This document shows, piece by piece, positions 21,631 through 31,972 of a stretch of 64,000 nucleotides of DNA. The notes beneath the pieces are model-generated. The model had not been told where the DNA came from. It did no database searches and saw nothing but the letters and a program-made list of their open reading frames with translations. The stretch lies in assembly GCA_039519185.1 (NCBI GenBank), contig CM076847.1, positions 83,303,100 to 83,367,099 on the forward strand, in the 5' to 3' direction. How positions within the stretch are numbered: the stretch's first letter is position 1; each line of letters opens with the position of its first letter. Made by a program: the position numbers and the translations under genes. This stretch comes from Astragalus membranaceus (taxonomy: Eukaryota > Streptophyta > Magnoliopsida > Fabales > Fabaceae).

Positions 21631-23309
21631 CTATTTAACAGTGATGAGCTCGTCAGTACAATACTCTTTCTTACTATTACCCTCCTCTACAATTTGTTTA
21701 TCCAAAGGGATGACCACATCATGAGTACAATGCTCCTTCTTAGCATTGCCTTCCCCTACCGTTTGATTATCCAACAAAATAAGCTCCTGAATGATTGGTT
21801 TCTGGGGAGTGTAGCAATCTTTGCTTTTGCCCCACACCACAAGGTACATGCCCAAACAAATCACAATCGCTCCAATCACCCTGCAAAATTTACCAGGTTC
21901 CATTATGTAAGTTTTGTTGAAATTTGATTTCATATATAGGTGCATTTGATTGTCATGATGATTACCTTCCAAGCAACATTTGCTCTCCCAAAAAGAAGTA
22001 GCCCATGATAGCAACAAGCACCATGGTGAAGGGACTAAATATTGTGACAAACACTGGGCCTTTAGTTTTCATCACCACTCCTTGTAAGTAAAAAGCTAAT
22101 CCTGAGCAAACTATTCCCTGTATGCAAATTTTTTCTTAATTAAATTCATTTATTATTTACCAAAATATCATTCAGGCTGAGATTACTCTTTGACTAGTTT
22201 GGTTAGGTGGCCTTACACTGTAAACAGCAGCCAACAGTTTCACATCCCATTTTATGGACCAAACTGAAGGGTTACCTCTTTCCATAATCATAGCCACTAC
22301 AGAACCTTCAAGTGCACCCAATAAACATATCCATGAGGTGAGAGAGAGTTCTGCAGGATATCTTCTGAGAGTTATAGCCTGCAGAAAAATATACACAACT
22401 TGTTATAGTATCCAATAAAATTAAAATTTAATAAAAAACTTCAGTGGCTATGTTTTCTAGTTACTGAAAAATGACCTAGAATAACTAACTCACTTGAAGA
22501 TTCACAAAAGAAGCCCAACTGAAGCATCCAATTGCGATCATCACGGATCCTGCTATTGCATGTTGAGTATGTATTCTAATACTATGATGGTTGTCGCTAT
22601 TGCCTCTAAATGAGTCTAAAAGTACTGGACCTTTAATTAAGGTCATAACCATGGCACCTCCAACAGTTGTTAGAGTTCCCACTATCTTTGCTTGGCTGCC
22701 TATACTTCTAATTTCTATCTTCTCAAGCCTGCACCAATTATAGAGGAATTTATACGCATTTCGACAAAAAACTCATTTCTCAATTTTTATTGCTCCTTTT
22801 TATCAAAAGAATGAAAAAACGATCGGTTACCTAATAATGCAAGCCAATATAAAGGTAATGGCAGGAATGATATTAGTCATGGCAGTTGTAAAACTTGCTG
22901 TTGTGTATTTCATCCCCAGAAAATATAAATTTTGGTCGATCACTGGTCTGTCATTGAGAAAGTTAACATCAGAGTTAATTAAGTGATTGCGTTCATTAAT
23001 TAATAAGATAATTAATGTTGTATACTCGGAATAACCGATGTATCTGGTCTGTATTATAGGTCAAATACATCAGTTATTCAATTAACTTAAAACTATAAAA
23101 TTTTCTTATAAAAGAGAGGGAGTATTTAACTATACAACATTAATGTTGTATATATGTAAATTAAATTATTACTCTAGCAAGCTAAGCGCCACTATCTTGA
23201 TGAAGATTGAAATTGTCATTTTTGGCCTTACTTTCCTGACAAAAAAAAAGGCACCATGCAATATGAGACTTCAATTTTTTGTTCAAACACACAGAAAGAG
23301 GGAGAGGGA

Positions 23310-23377
<68 letters not shown>

Positions 23378-23580
23378 TGCTAAGCTTGCCTGTCAAAATA
23401 TAGAGCGAAAGGAGTTATAACAAAGAATGCAACAGCATGGCGATAAACAACGAAGACGTAATTGCTCATCCCTTTGTTCATTGCAACCTTTGATAGAACA
23501 TCCATTACTGCATATCCAAACTGCATAAACAAGACAGCTATGATCGGCTTTGCTCTTCCAAACCAATCTTGGTTCTCCAT
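21631..23580 (-). CDS. WAT1-related / nodulin MtN21-type EamA transporter, complete
   Basis: Seven exons on the minus strand: 23580-23390, 23235-23173, 22947-22831, 22728-22494, 22378-22217, 22117-21966 and 21880-21631. They give 389 codons plus stop, a normal length for this plant family. Exon phases join without a break. It starts MENQDWFGRAKPIIAVLFMQ. Family blocks include GMSNYVFVVYRHAVA, PVIDQNLYFLGMKYTTASF, NIIPAITFILACI, ALEGSVVAMIMERGNP and the second EamA domain with GPVFVTIFSPFTMV. Ten membrane segments in two EamA repeats are expected; the C-terminal tail is hydrophilic. Relatives export auxin, amino acids or other small solutes across plasma membrane or tonoplast; the substrate here is unknown. 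Intron 1 has a GC donor. The gene looks intact. Confidence 0.95.
23313..23374. repeat. (GA)n microsatellite in intron 1 of the transporter gene
   Basis: About 31 GA units, read as (CT)n in the sense direction, beginning about 15 bases after the splice donor of the 154-nt first intron. Confidence 0.95.
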
Positions 23581-24591
23581 CTTTTGTTAGATTTAGCTCC
23601 AAAAAAGTATAAGCTCTTAAAGTTACTTTGGTGAGAATGACAAACTGATCAATTGTTGCAGAAATGAGGTGATAAAACAAACTTGTGTTCAATAAGACCA
23701 AATGCATTGGGAAGCTAAAATGTGTTTTTACGTTTGCGTTGGCAATCGATCTATAAACTAAATTGCCACGAAATAGTTGCCAGAAAAACGTTTCTCTTGT
23801 AGAAATTTCTTTTCAAAAAAGGTTTCTTTTTTTCACGAATTTTCTGGAGGTTGTTAAGAAGGCTACAAAAAAAAACGTTAACGTCATTCACGTGTACTCA
23901 ATCAAAATAAAGTAGAGAAGAACAAAAACTAAAAATGCTCTCGGTTGATTTCCCTTGTTAAAAATTGCTTTGTATCAACATCGCTCGTTAATTAAATTGC
24001 CTGAATAAGGGTTACTCAATACTAGTATATTTCTTTACGTATATTACTTAATACTTCAAATGATGCATATTTCTAATGCTACACTCAAAGATGTACCTTA
24101 AACATTTAGTTCAAGAATGGACATAGGAGTATATGGATAAGAATTTGCCACAAATTGAAATTAAACATTGTTCATATGCATGTAGATAAGGTTTAATTTT
24201 CTAATATGACAGTACTGAAGAACTTCAAGTAATTTCTGCTTAGAGACAATTCCCATTTTAGATGACGTATTTATAAGGCTAGAGTTGGTTGATGGGAACA
24301 AATATGCACACTTGACACGTTCCCCTGTTCTTCCATGGCCAGCAAGTAACTTCAAACTACTTATTTGGGAATTTTTCCTTATATTAATTGAAATTAGAGC
24401 TTCTGAATTTTCTTTCTAAGCTTATGAGTTGTTTTTCAGAATCCATAATAATTTTGTCTCTTAGATGAAGTGACTCCACATAGATTCAAACTCAAGTTTT
24501 CAAAATTCTTCTCATTTGGGTGAGAGTTTTGTCTCCCCAACTCTTCCCAAAATGCTCCAACTCCCCACTAACCCCTGTGACGATTAAGAAT
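23581..24591. other. Upstream region of the transporter gene; no gene seen
   Basis: AT-rich DNA that should contain the transporter's 5' UTR and promoter. I could not pick a convincing TATA box or repeat element here. Confidence 0.5.
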
Positions 24592-24854
24592 GGAATATGT
24601 TTGTAATTCAATTGCTCTTAGTATTATTAGGTGTCACTAGTAAAACATCAAATGGGCCAATATGTGGCCCAGTCGAAACATAGGCCCAATATGGGCGCTG
24701 AATCTTTGTATATATATACACCTTTCGACACCTTGTAAATAACACTTTTTCGATACAGTTTTGAATTACTGTTTAATTGTCTTGCCCAGTTTTTTCCTCT
24801 CCTTTTCTGCGTTTTCTATTCTTTTCCTTCTCCCTGCGCAACTCTCCTCCAACA
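24592..24854 (+). repeat. 5' LTR of the plus-strand copia element
   Basis: 263 bp ending CTCCTCCAACA, with a TATATATATACACC TATA-like box at about 24709. The first base is G where the 3' LTR has T (TGAATATG). Confidence 0.9.
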
Positions 24855-24857
24855 AAT

Positions 24858-24871
24858 TGGTATAACAGAGC
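24858..24871 (+). other. tRNA-iMet-type primer-binding site, altered
   Basis: TGGTATAACAGAGC differs from the standard TGGTATCAGAGC by a two-base expansion in the middle. Confidence 0.7.
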
Positions 24872-24895
24872 TATAAAGATTCTTCAAGATTCATC

Positions 24896-26020
24896 ATGGC
24901 GATGTGAGACAACAGTGGCGGAGGAATTCCAACGAACCTCCCTGTCTTTAATGGAAAAGATTATGACCGATGGTGTGCGCAGATGAAAGTCTTGTTTCGT
25001 TTTCAAGATGTACTTGAAATCGTGAATGATGGTGTTCCACCATTGGCAGCAAACGCCACTGAAGCGATGAGGAAGAACCACCATGCACTGAGAAAGAAAG
25101 ATGGAAAATGGCTGTTCTTGATTCATCAAAGTGTTGATTCAAACATTCTGAACCTGATCATTGATTGTGATTCAGCAAAAGAAGCATGGGATATCCTCAA
25201 GAATGCATATGGAGGTGCGGATAGACTGAAGAAGATACGCCTGCAATCTCTCAGGAAGCAATACGAGGCATTGAGGATGAAAGATGGAGAATCAATTGGT
25301 GAATTCATTACGAAGTTAGTAGCTCTAACTAATCAAATGAAAGGCAATGGTAAGAGTGTATCTGACACAAGTAAAGTAGAAAAAGTGCTTACATCCTTAA
25401 CTCCATAATTCGACTATGTTGTAACTGCCATCGAAGAATCCAAGAACATAGATGAAATGAAGTTAGATGAACTTCAAGGCTCCTTAGAGGCTCATGAATT
25501 GAGAATTAGGCAGAGAAATTCAGAGAAAGAGACTGAACAAGCTTTACTATCACACTCCTCTAAGAAAAATTGGAAGGCAGGCAACAAGAAAGAAGAACAA
25601 GGAAGTTTCGACAAGAAGGAGCAAGATCTGTCGAAGGTGCAGTGCTATAACTGTCAGCAATTTGGGCATTATAGGAACAAATGTAAGAAGAAGAAGGTTC
25701 CTAGGAATAAAGATGCTGAAGCCAAATTTGCAAGTGATGGAGGCACAGACACTGATTCTGACTCAGAAGGATTAATGCTAATGGCAGCCATAGATGATGA
25801 GATTGAAGAAGACACTCATCTCAATCTAACAGTTGCTGAAAGTAGTGAGCAAAACAGTGGGAACACTAGTGAAAGTGGAAACACTTGTGATGCTCAAAAT
25901 ACTTGTGCAATGTATGTGTGGCAGGGCAGTGGTGACACTGGTGATGCCTCCAACATGGCCAGCAACAATGATGAAGAATTATCCTTCATGCAGCTACTGA
26001 CACAGAATTGTTGTTGCTGA
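24896..26020 (+). pseudogene. Copia gag remnant with zinc knuckle
   Basis: The ATG at 24896 lies a short way after the primer site and opens the gag frame, but the fourth codon is TGA (24905-24907). The frame otherwise reads NLPVFNGKDYDRWCAQMKVL, a UBN2-type gag core (SAKEAWDILKNAYGGADRLKK) and GEFITKLVALTNQMKGNG. A second stop is TAA at 25406-25408. The CCHC knuckle CYNCQQFGHYRNKC lies near 25650, followed by an acidic Ser/Thr-rich linker. A frameshift near 26000 separates it from the protease frame. All breaks are point changes, typical of slow decay after insertion. Confidence 0.9.
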
Positions 26021-29000
26021 AGGCAGACACAAATGAGATCGAAGAAAAATCTGTCGAATGGTACCTCGACACAGGATGCTCAAACCACATGTGCTGCCAT
26101 AAGGAGTGGTTTGTCGAAATGAAGCAAATAAGTAAAAGAATCAGATTTGCAGACAACGGCAGAGTCACTGCAGAAGGAATTGGTACCATAAAGTTTCTGT
26201 CGAAAGATGGAAAGTGGTGCTACATTCAGGAAGTGTTCTATGTACCAAAGATGAGGAGCAATCTGCTAAGTCTTGGGCAGATGATTGAGAAGAAATTCTC
26301 TGTCGAAATGGATGATAACAGTCTCAGCTTGTTTGATTTAAACAAGAAGCTGATCCTGAAGGTGCCAATGCAAAGTAACAGAACATTCAAGGTCGAATTG
26401 CAAGTAGTCGAACAGCAATGCCTCACAACCACTGTCGATGATGAGAACTGGAAGTGGCACGGAAGATTTGGCCACCTAAACTTCAAGAGCTTGAGACAAC
26501 TACATGAGAAGAAGATGGTCCATGGGTTGCTAGCAGTAAAGATGCATGGTGAAGTATGTGATAGTTGCTGCAAGTCGAAGCAACCAAGAAACTCCTTCAA
26601 ATCAGAGGTGCCGGGCAGAGCAAAGAAGTTAGAGGTGATATTCTCTAATGTTTGTGGTCCCTTTGAGGTTAGTTCATTAGGAGGGAACAATTGCTTTGTC
26701 ACCTTCATTGATGAGTACACCAGAATGACATGGGTGTGCCTGATCAATAAGAAGAGTGAAGTACTTGGAGCATTCAGAAACTTCAAGGTGATGATTGAAA
26801 AGCAAAGTGAGTGTGCAATCAAAACTCTTAGAACAGATGGAGGTGGTGAGTACAACTCGCATGAATTTGCAAAATTCTGTGAAGATGAAGGCATAGTACA
26901 TGAAGTCACTTCACCCTACACACCTCAGCATAATGGAACAGCTGAGAGGAAAAATAGGACCATCCTCGACATGGTGAGAAATATGATGAAGGAAAAGAAG
27001 CTACCTCATAGTTTATGGGGAGAACTAGTAGCCACAGCAGTATACATTCTGAACAAGTGCCCCACAAAGAGATTGATTGGGAAGACACCTGAAGAAGTTT
27101 GGCTAGGAAGAAAGCCAAGTGTCAAGCATCTCAGAATAATTGGCTCATTATGTTACAGACATGTCCATTAGCAATTAAGGAAGAAGCTGGATGATAGAGC
27201 ACAACAAATGATCCTTGTTGGTTATCATTCGATAGGAGCATACAAACTGTATGACCATGTGCAGAAGAAAATAGTGAAGAGCAGAGATGTCATAGTAGAT
27301 GAGTCGAAAAAGTGGAACTGGGATACTCAGAATGAAGAAGGCTGTGAAAGAACTACAGTACTGGACTTTGATGAAGTTCAGGATCTAGAGGATCAGAATG
27401 TAGCTACTGAAACTGCAGAACATGTTACTGTCGAACCTATAAGAAGGTCACAGAGGGAAAGGCAGAGATCAGTAAGGCTAGATGGATTCGACACATTTCC
27501 AGATTCTGCTATTACAGCAGAAGGAGACCTGACTCAGTTTGCACTAATGGCTGAAGCAGAACCAGTGAGCCTGGAGCAAGCTCTTGATCACAAACAGTGG
27601 AAGGAAGCTATGATTGACGAGCTGAAGTCAATAGAGAAAAATGGCACATGGAAGTTAGTCGAACTTCCAAAGCAAAAGAAGGCAATAGATGTGAAATGGG
27701 TCTACAAGACCAAAGTGAAACCCAATGGAGAAGTGGTCAAGTATAAGGCCGGATTAGTAGCTAAAGGTTTCCTGCAGAAGCCTGGGTTGGATTTCAATGA
27801 AGTCTTTGCCCCTGTAGCCAGGATCGAGACCATAAGACTGGTAGTGGCATTGGCAAGTCATAGAGGCTGGCCCCTACATCAACTTGATGTAAAATCAACA
27901 TTTCTCAATGGACCTTTGGAGGAGGAAGTCTATGTTTGCCAAACCACCTGGATTTGAATTAAAGGGACAAGAAGACAAGGTTTTCAAGCTTGAGAAGGCT
28001 CTATATGGACTTAAGCAAGCCCCAAGGGAATGGAACAAGAGAATTGATGGATTTCTCTTGGCTCAAAAGTTCACTAGATGCACCAATGAACATGGTGTGT
28101 ATGTTAAGAAGAATGGAACTGAAACTCAACTGCTGATGTGCCAGTATGTAGATGATCTACTAGTAACTGGCAGCAAAGAGATTGAAGTCGACTCCTTTAA
28201 GAGGGTGATGATGTCTGAATTCGAAATGAGTGATCTAGAACATCTATCATATTTCTTAGGAATGCAATTTGTGAAGACAAGCAAGGGAATATTTCTGCAT
28301 CAGTCGAAATATGCAGCAGATATCCTGAACAGATTCGACATGACCAATTGTAAGTAAGTTTCGACACCAACTGACACAAGCAGCAAGCTGTCGAAAGATG
28401 ATACAGAGAGTGAAGTAGATGCCACCCTCTACAAACAGATTGTTGGATCCCTTAGGTACCTCTGCAACACTCGACCTGACATTATGTTTAGTGTTGGAAT
28501 GATCAGCAGATTCATGGAGAAGCCAAGAACCTCCCATCTAATAGCTGCAAAAAGAGTGCTTAGGTACATCAAGGGAACACAAAGTCAGGGTATTCTATTC
28601 CCTAGAAAGACTGAGTCGGATGCTACCGCTGAAGTGTTTGGTTACACTGATTCCGACTGGAGTGGAGACAAGAGTGATCGAAAGAGCACAAATGGCTATA
28701 TCTTCATGTATGGAACAGCACCCATCTCATGGTGCTCGAAGAAGCAAAGCATGGTAGCTTTATCCTCCTGCGAAGCAGAGTATGTGGCTGCTTCATTTGC
28801 AGCATGTCAAGCATCATGGCTAAGTATGCTATTGGCTGAAACTGGCCTGCACAAAATTACAGCAATGAAGTTACTGATCAACAACAAGTCTGCGATAGAT
28901 CTGGACAAGAACCCTGTCGCTCATGGTAGGTCGAAGCATATAGAGACCAGATATCACTTCCTGTGTGATCAAGTCAACAATGAGAAGCTGAACCTGCAAT

Positions 29001-29113
29001 ATTGTTGCTCAGAATTTCAAGTAGCTGATGCAATGACCAAGCCATTGCAAAAGGGAAGATTTGAAGAACTCGGAACAATGCTTGGGATGATGTCACTTAG
29101 CAATGTGAATTAA
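26008..29113 (+). pseudogene. Copia pol remnant: protease, integrase, RT, RNase H
   Basis: Protease WYLDTGCSNHMC (26059) is intact at the triad. The integrase has WHGRFGHLNFKSL, FSNVCGPFEV, a DEYTR block and PQHNGTAERKNRT. A TAG stop lies at 27169-27171. RT follows with KAGLVAKGFLQKPGLDF and QLDVKSTFLNG. An extra A in the run at about 27940 shifts the frame before LYGLKQAPREWN and QYVDDLLVTG. A TAA stop at 28355-28357 precedes the RNase H frame with TDSDWSGDKSDRKST, SSCEAEYVA and the C-terminal VADAMTKPLQKGRFEEL. The frame ends TAA 29111-29113 at the polypurine tract. Confidence 0.92.
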
Positions 29114-29123
29114 GAGGGAATAT

Positions 29124-29386
29124 TGAATATGTTTGTAATTCAATTGCTCTTAGTATTGTTAGGTGTCACTAGTAAAACATCCAATGGGCCAATATGTTGC
29201 CCAGTCGAAACATAGGCCCAATATGGGCGCTGAATCTTTGTATATATATACACCTTTCGACACCTTGTAAATAACACTTTTTCGATACAGTTTTGAATTA
29301 CTGTTTAATTGCCTTGCCCAGTTTTTCCCTCTCCTTTTCTGCGTCTTCTATTCTTTTCCTTCTCCCTGCGCAACTCTCCTCCAACA
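29124..29386 (+). repeat. 3' LTR of the plus-strand copia element
   Basis: 263 bp, TGAATATG...CTCCTCCAACA, about 2.7% different from 24592-24854. Confidence 0.9.
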
Positions 29387-29498
29387 ATTCTGCTCATATA
29401 GGAAGGAGAATAGGCTATTAATTAATAAACTTATCATTTTTTTAGATTAATAAATTTATCATTTTATCTATATTATTTTGACATTTTATTTTGAAATA

Positions 29499-30775
29499 GG
29501 TTTAAATACGTTTTTACCCCCTGCAAATAGGGGGTGTTTTGCTTTTACCCCCTGCAAAAATTTTTTTTTAAAAAAACACCTTGCAAATGTCACCATTTTG
29601 GCGTTAGCCCTTCTGTTAGTTCCTCTGTTACAAAAAATCCTACGTGTCACACATTTGGCATTTATATTTAGTTTATTTTTTATTTTATTTGCTGATTTGG
29701 GTTTTTTGATTTTACCCCCTATTATTCTCTTTCTTCTCCACTCTCTTCTCTCTTCTCTCCTTCTCTCACCAACACAACCACCACACCACCACTCTCTTCT
29801 CTCTCTCACCCACACCGCAACCATCACACCACCACCACCACCACCACCACGTAACCACTCTCTCACCCACACCACAACCACCACAACCACTCTCTTCTCT
29901 CCCTCTCTCACCAACACAACCACCACACCACCACCACCACCACTCTATTCTCTCTCTCACCCACACCACAACCACCACAACCACTCTCTTCTCTCTCTCA
30001 GCCACACCGCAACCACCACACCACAACCACTCTCTTCTCTCTCTCACCCACACCGCAACCACCACACCATTACCACCACCACTACCACTCTCTTCTCTCT
30101 CTCACCCACACCACAACCACTCTCTTCTCTCTCTCACCCACACCACAAAACAAACAGCGATTTTGTTTCCAAAAAACCCCAAAATCGAAATAGAACAAAT
30201 TGAAATGAAATGACAACGATTTTGATTTTGTTTCCTCTTGAACAACAACGATTTTGTTTCCAATAACAACAACAACAACAACATCGATTTCGTTTCCTCT
30301 TCACGGTGATTTTGTTTCCTCTTCACAACGATTTCGTTTTTGAGAGAGTGAGGTTGAAGATGATGAAGAGAGTGGTTGTGGTGTTAGCGGTGGTGTGTGA
30401 GTGGTGGTGTGTGAGTGGTGGTGGTGTTGGTGGTTGTGGTGTGGGTGAGAGAGAGAAGATGAAGCTGAGATGTTGAGGGAACAACAACAACACAGAGAGA
30501 GATGAAGATGAAGAAAGATGGGTTTAGATAAAAAAAATTGTAGAGGGTAAAATCAAAACACCCCCTATTTGCAGGGGGTAAAAGCAAAGCCAAAACATCA
30601 GCAAAGCCAGCTGGCAGTTCCGTTAGACACGTCAACAAACCACTAACGGAGACTTGACAGAAGGACTAATATCAAACAAAAAAAAATTGCAAGGTGTTTT
30701 TTTAAAAAAAAAAATTTTGCAGGGGGTAAAAGCAAAATACCCCCTATTTGCAGGGGGTAAAAACGTATTTAAACC
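29499..30775. mobile_element. Mutator-like MITE with long TIRs and a 10-bp TSD
   Basis: The TIRs start GGTTTAAATACGTTTTTACC and continue, with a TACCCCCTGCAAA motif used twice, for about 90 bp before diverging. The inverse copy ends at 30775. The 10-bp flank TTTTGAAATA is identical on both sides (29489-29498, 30776-30785), as expected for a Mutator-type TSD. The 1,277-bp interior has no transposase and is dominated by a CACCACAACC-type low-complexity stretch. Confidence 0.9.
29755..30155. repeat. ACC/CTCTCT low-complexity tract inside the MITE
   Basis: About 400 bp of degenerate repeats of CACCACAACCACTCTCTTCT. Open frames here give only His/Thr/Pro/Ser runs and are not genes. Confidence 0.85.
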
Positions 30776-30846
30776 TTTTGAAATAAGGTATTGTTGTCTT
30801 TTGATTACAAATGCAATATTCATCTTCTCACTTTCTATTGAACCAG

Positions 30847-31129
<283 letters not shown>

Positions 31130-31284
31130 ACTCTCCTCTTTCTATCAACTTTTTCTCCATACAAAATAACTTATTCAATCTACTATTTTTCTCATCAATT
31201 TCTCTCTCACTTCTTCTCTCTCTTCTATTTCTCTTTTAAACCAAACACAATGTAAATCTGTTTTCGAAGACATTTTCTTTCTAG

Positions 31285-31601
31285 TTAAATTATACTTTTG
31301 ATCATTATGTTATTGGTTTTGATTTGGTTCCTTATGTATTAAAAGTTCCTCTTTGGTTTATATGCATACAATTGATATCAATATGGTTCCTCATGTTTTT
31401 TTTTTCAAATTGGTCTCATATGTTGCAAAACTTTAGTTCAGAGTTTTGCTTTATATTTTGCAACATAAAGGGGGTTTGGTTTTTGAAACATTAGAAACCA
31501 CCATGAAGCTAAAAAACAAGAGACCACATTGGTATAAATCTCACACATAAAAGACCAACTTGAAACTTCTAACACATAAAGAACTAAAAATATAGTTTAA
31601 A
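31285..31601. mobile_element. Candidate MITE (imperfect long inverted repeat)
   Basis: The left side (TTAAATTATACTTTTGATC) and the complement of the right side (TTTAAACTATATTTTTAGTT) pair imperfectly, and the pairing continues inward through GGTTCC/GGTCTC blocks to a hairpin with perfect arms TATGTTGCAAAA / TTTTGCAACATA (about 31419-31467). Termini and TSD are not certain. It lies about 370 bp downstream of the RABE1-type stop codon. Confidence 0.5.
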
Positions 31602-31972
31602 TCATGTTTTTCGACACTTAGTTTTGAGTCATTTGGACCGCTCGTATCAATCCTGGTTGTAAAATTAAAATCCTGGTGAAAAATTAAGATTCTAAAATAT
31701 ACAGCGTGGCAAAATTTTGGAGCACCAAATAGGTGAAGGATGTCATTCTTGGTTTTTAGCAAAGGCTATGCACAGCCAGACTCCTTAAAAAGGAAAGTTC
31801 AGAAGCAAAAGCAAATTGATATATGATTAATTTCCCAACATAGGAAGGATCTACCATTCACACCGAATAAGTAGCAACTGTGAAATAACACAAGTGAACA
31901 ATACAAGCATTGATGATGAAAGTCATTGACAAAATTAACTTTCTTCGGTCAAATGTACTTCCTAGAGCTTCC

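Larger units (their letters stand above)
24592..29386 (+). mobile_element. Full-length Ty1/copia (TNT1-type) element, inactivated
   Basis: A 4,795-bp element with two 263-bp LTRs (24592-24854, 29124-29386) that differ at 7 positions by my count. A primer-site-like TTGGTATAACAGAGC follows the 5' LTR and a polypurine tract TAAGAGGGAATA precedes the 3' LTR. Gag, protease, integrase, RT and RNase H are present in copia order but carry several stops and two frameshifts. The flanking 5-mers (AGAAT, ATTCT) do not match as direct repeats, so a TSD is not supported. Confidence 0.93.

Noticed and set aside
24587..29391. TSD for the copia element at 24592-29386 (AGAAT and ATTCT)
   Set aside because: These are reverse complements of each other, not direct repeats, so they do not support a target-site duplication.
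29478..30203. 241-codon frame rich in His, Thr and Pro
   Set aside because: It is a translation of CACCACAACC-type low-complexity DNA inside a MITE and begins before the element boundary.
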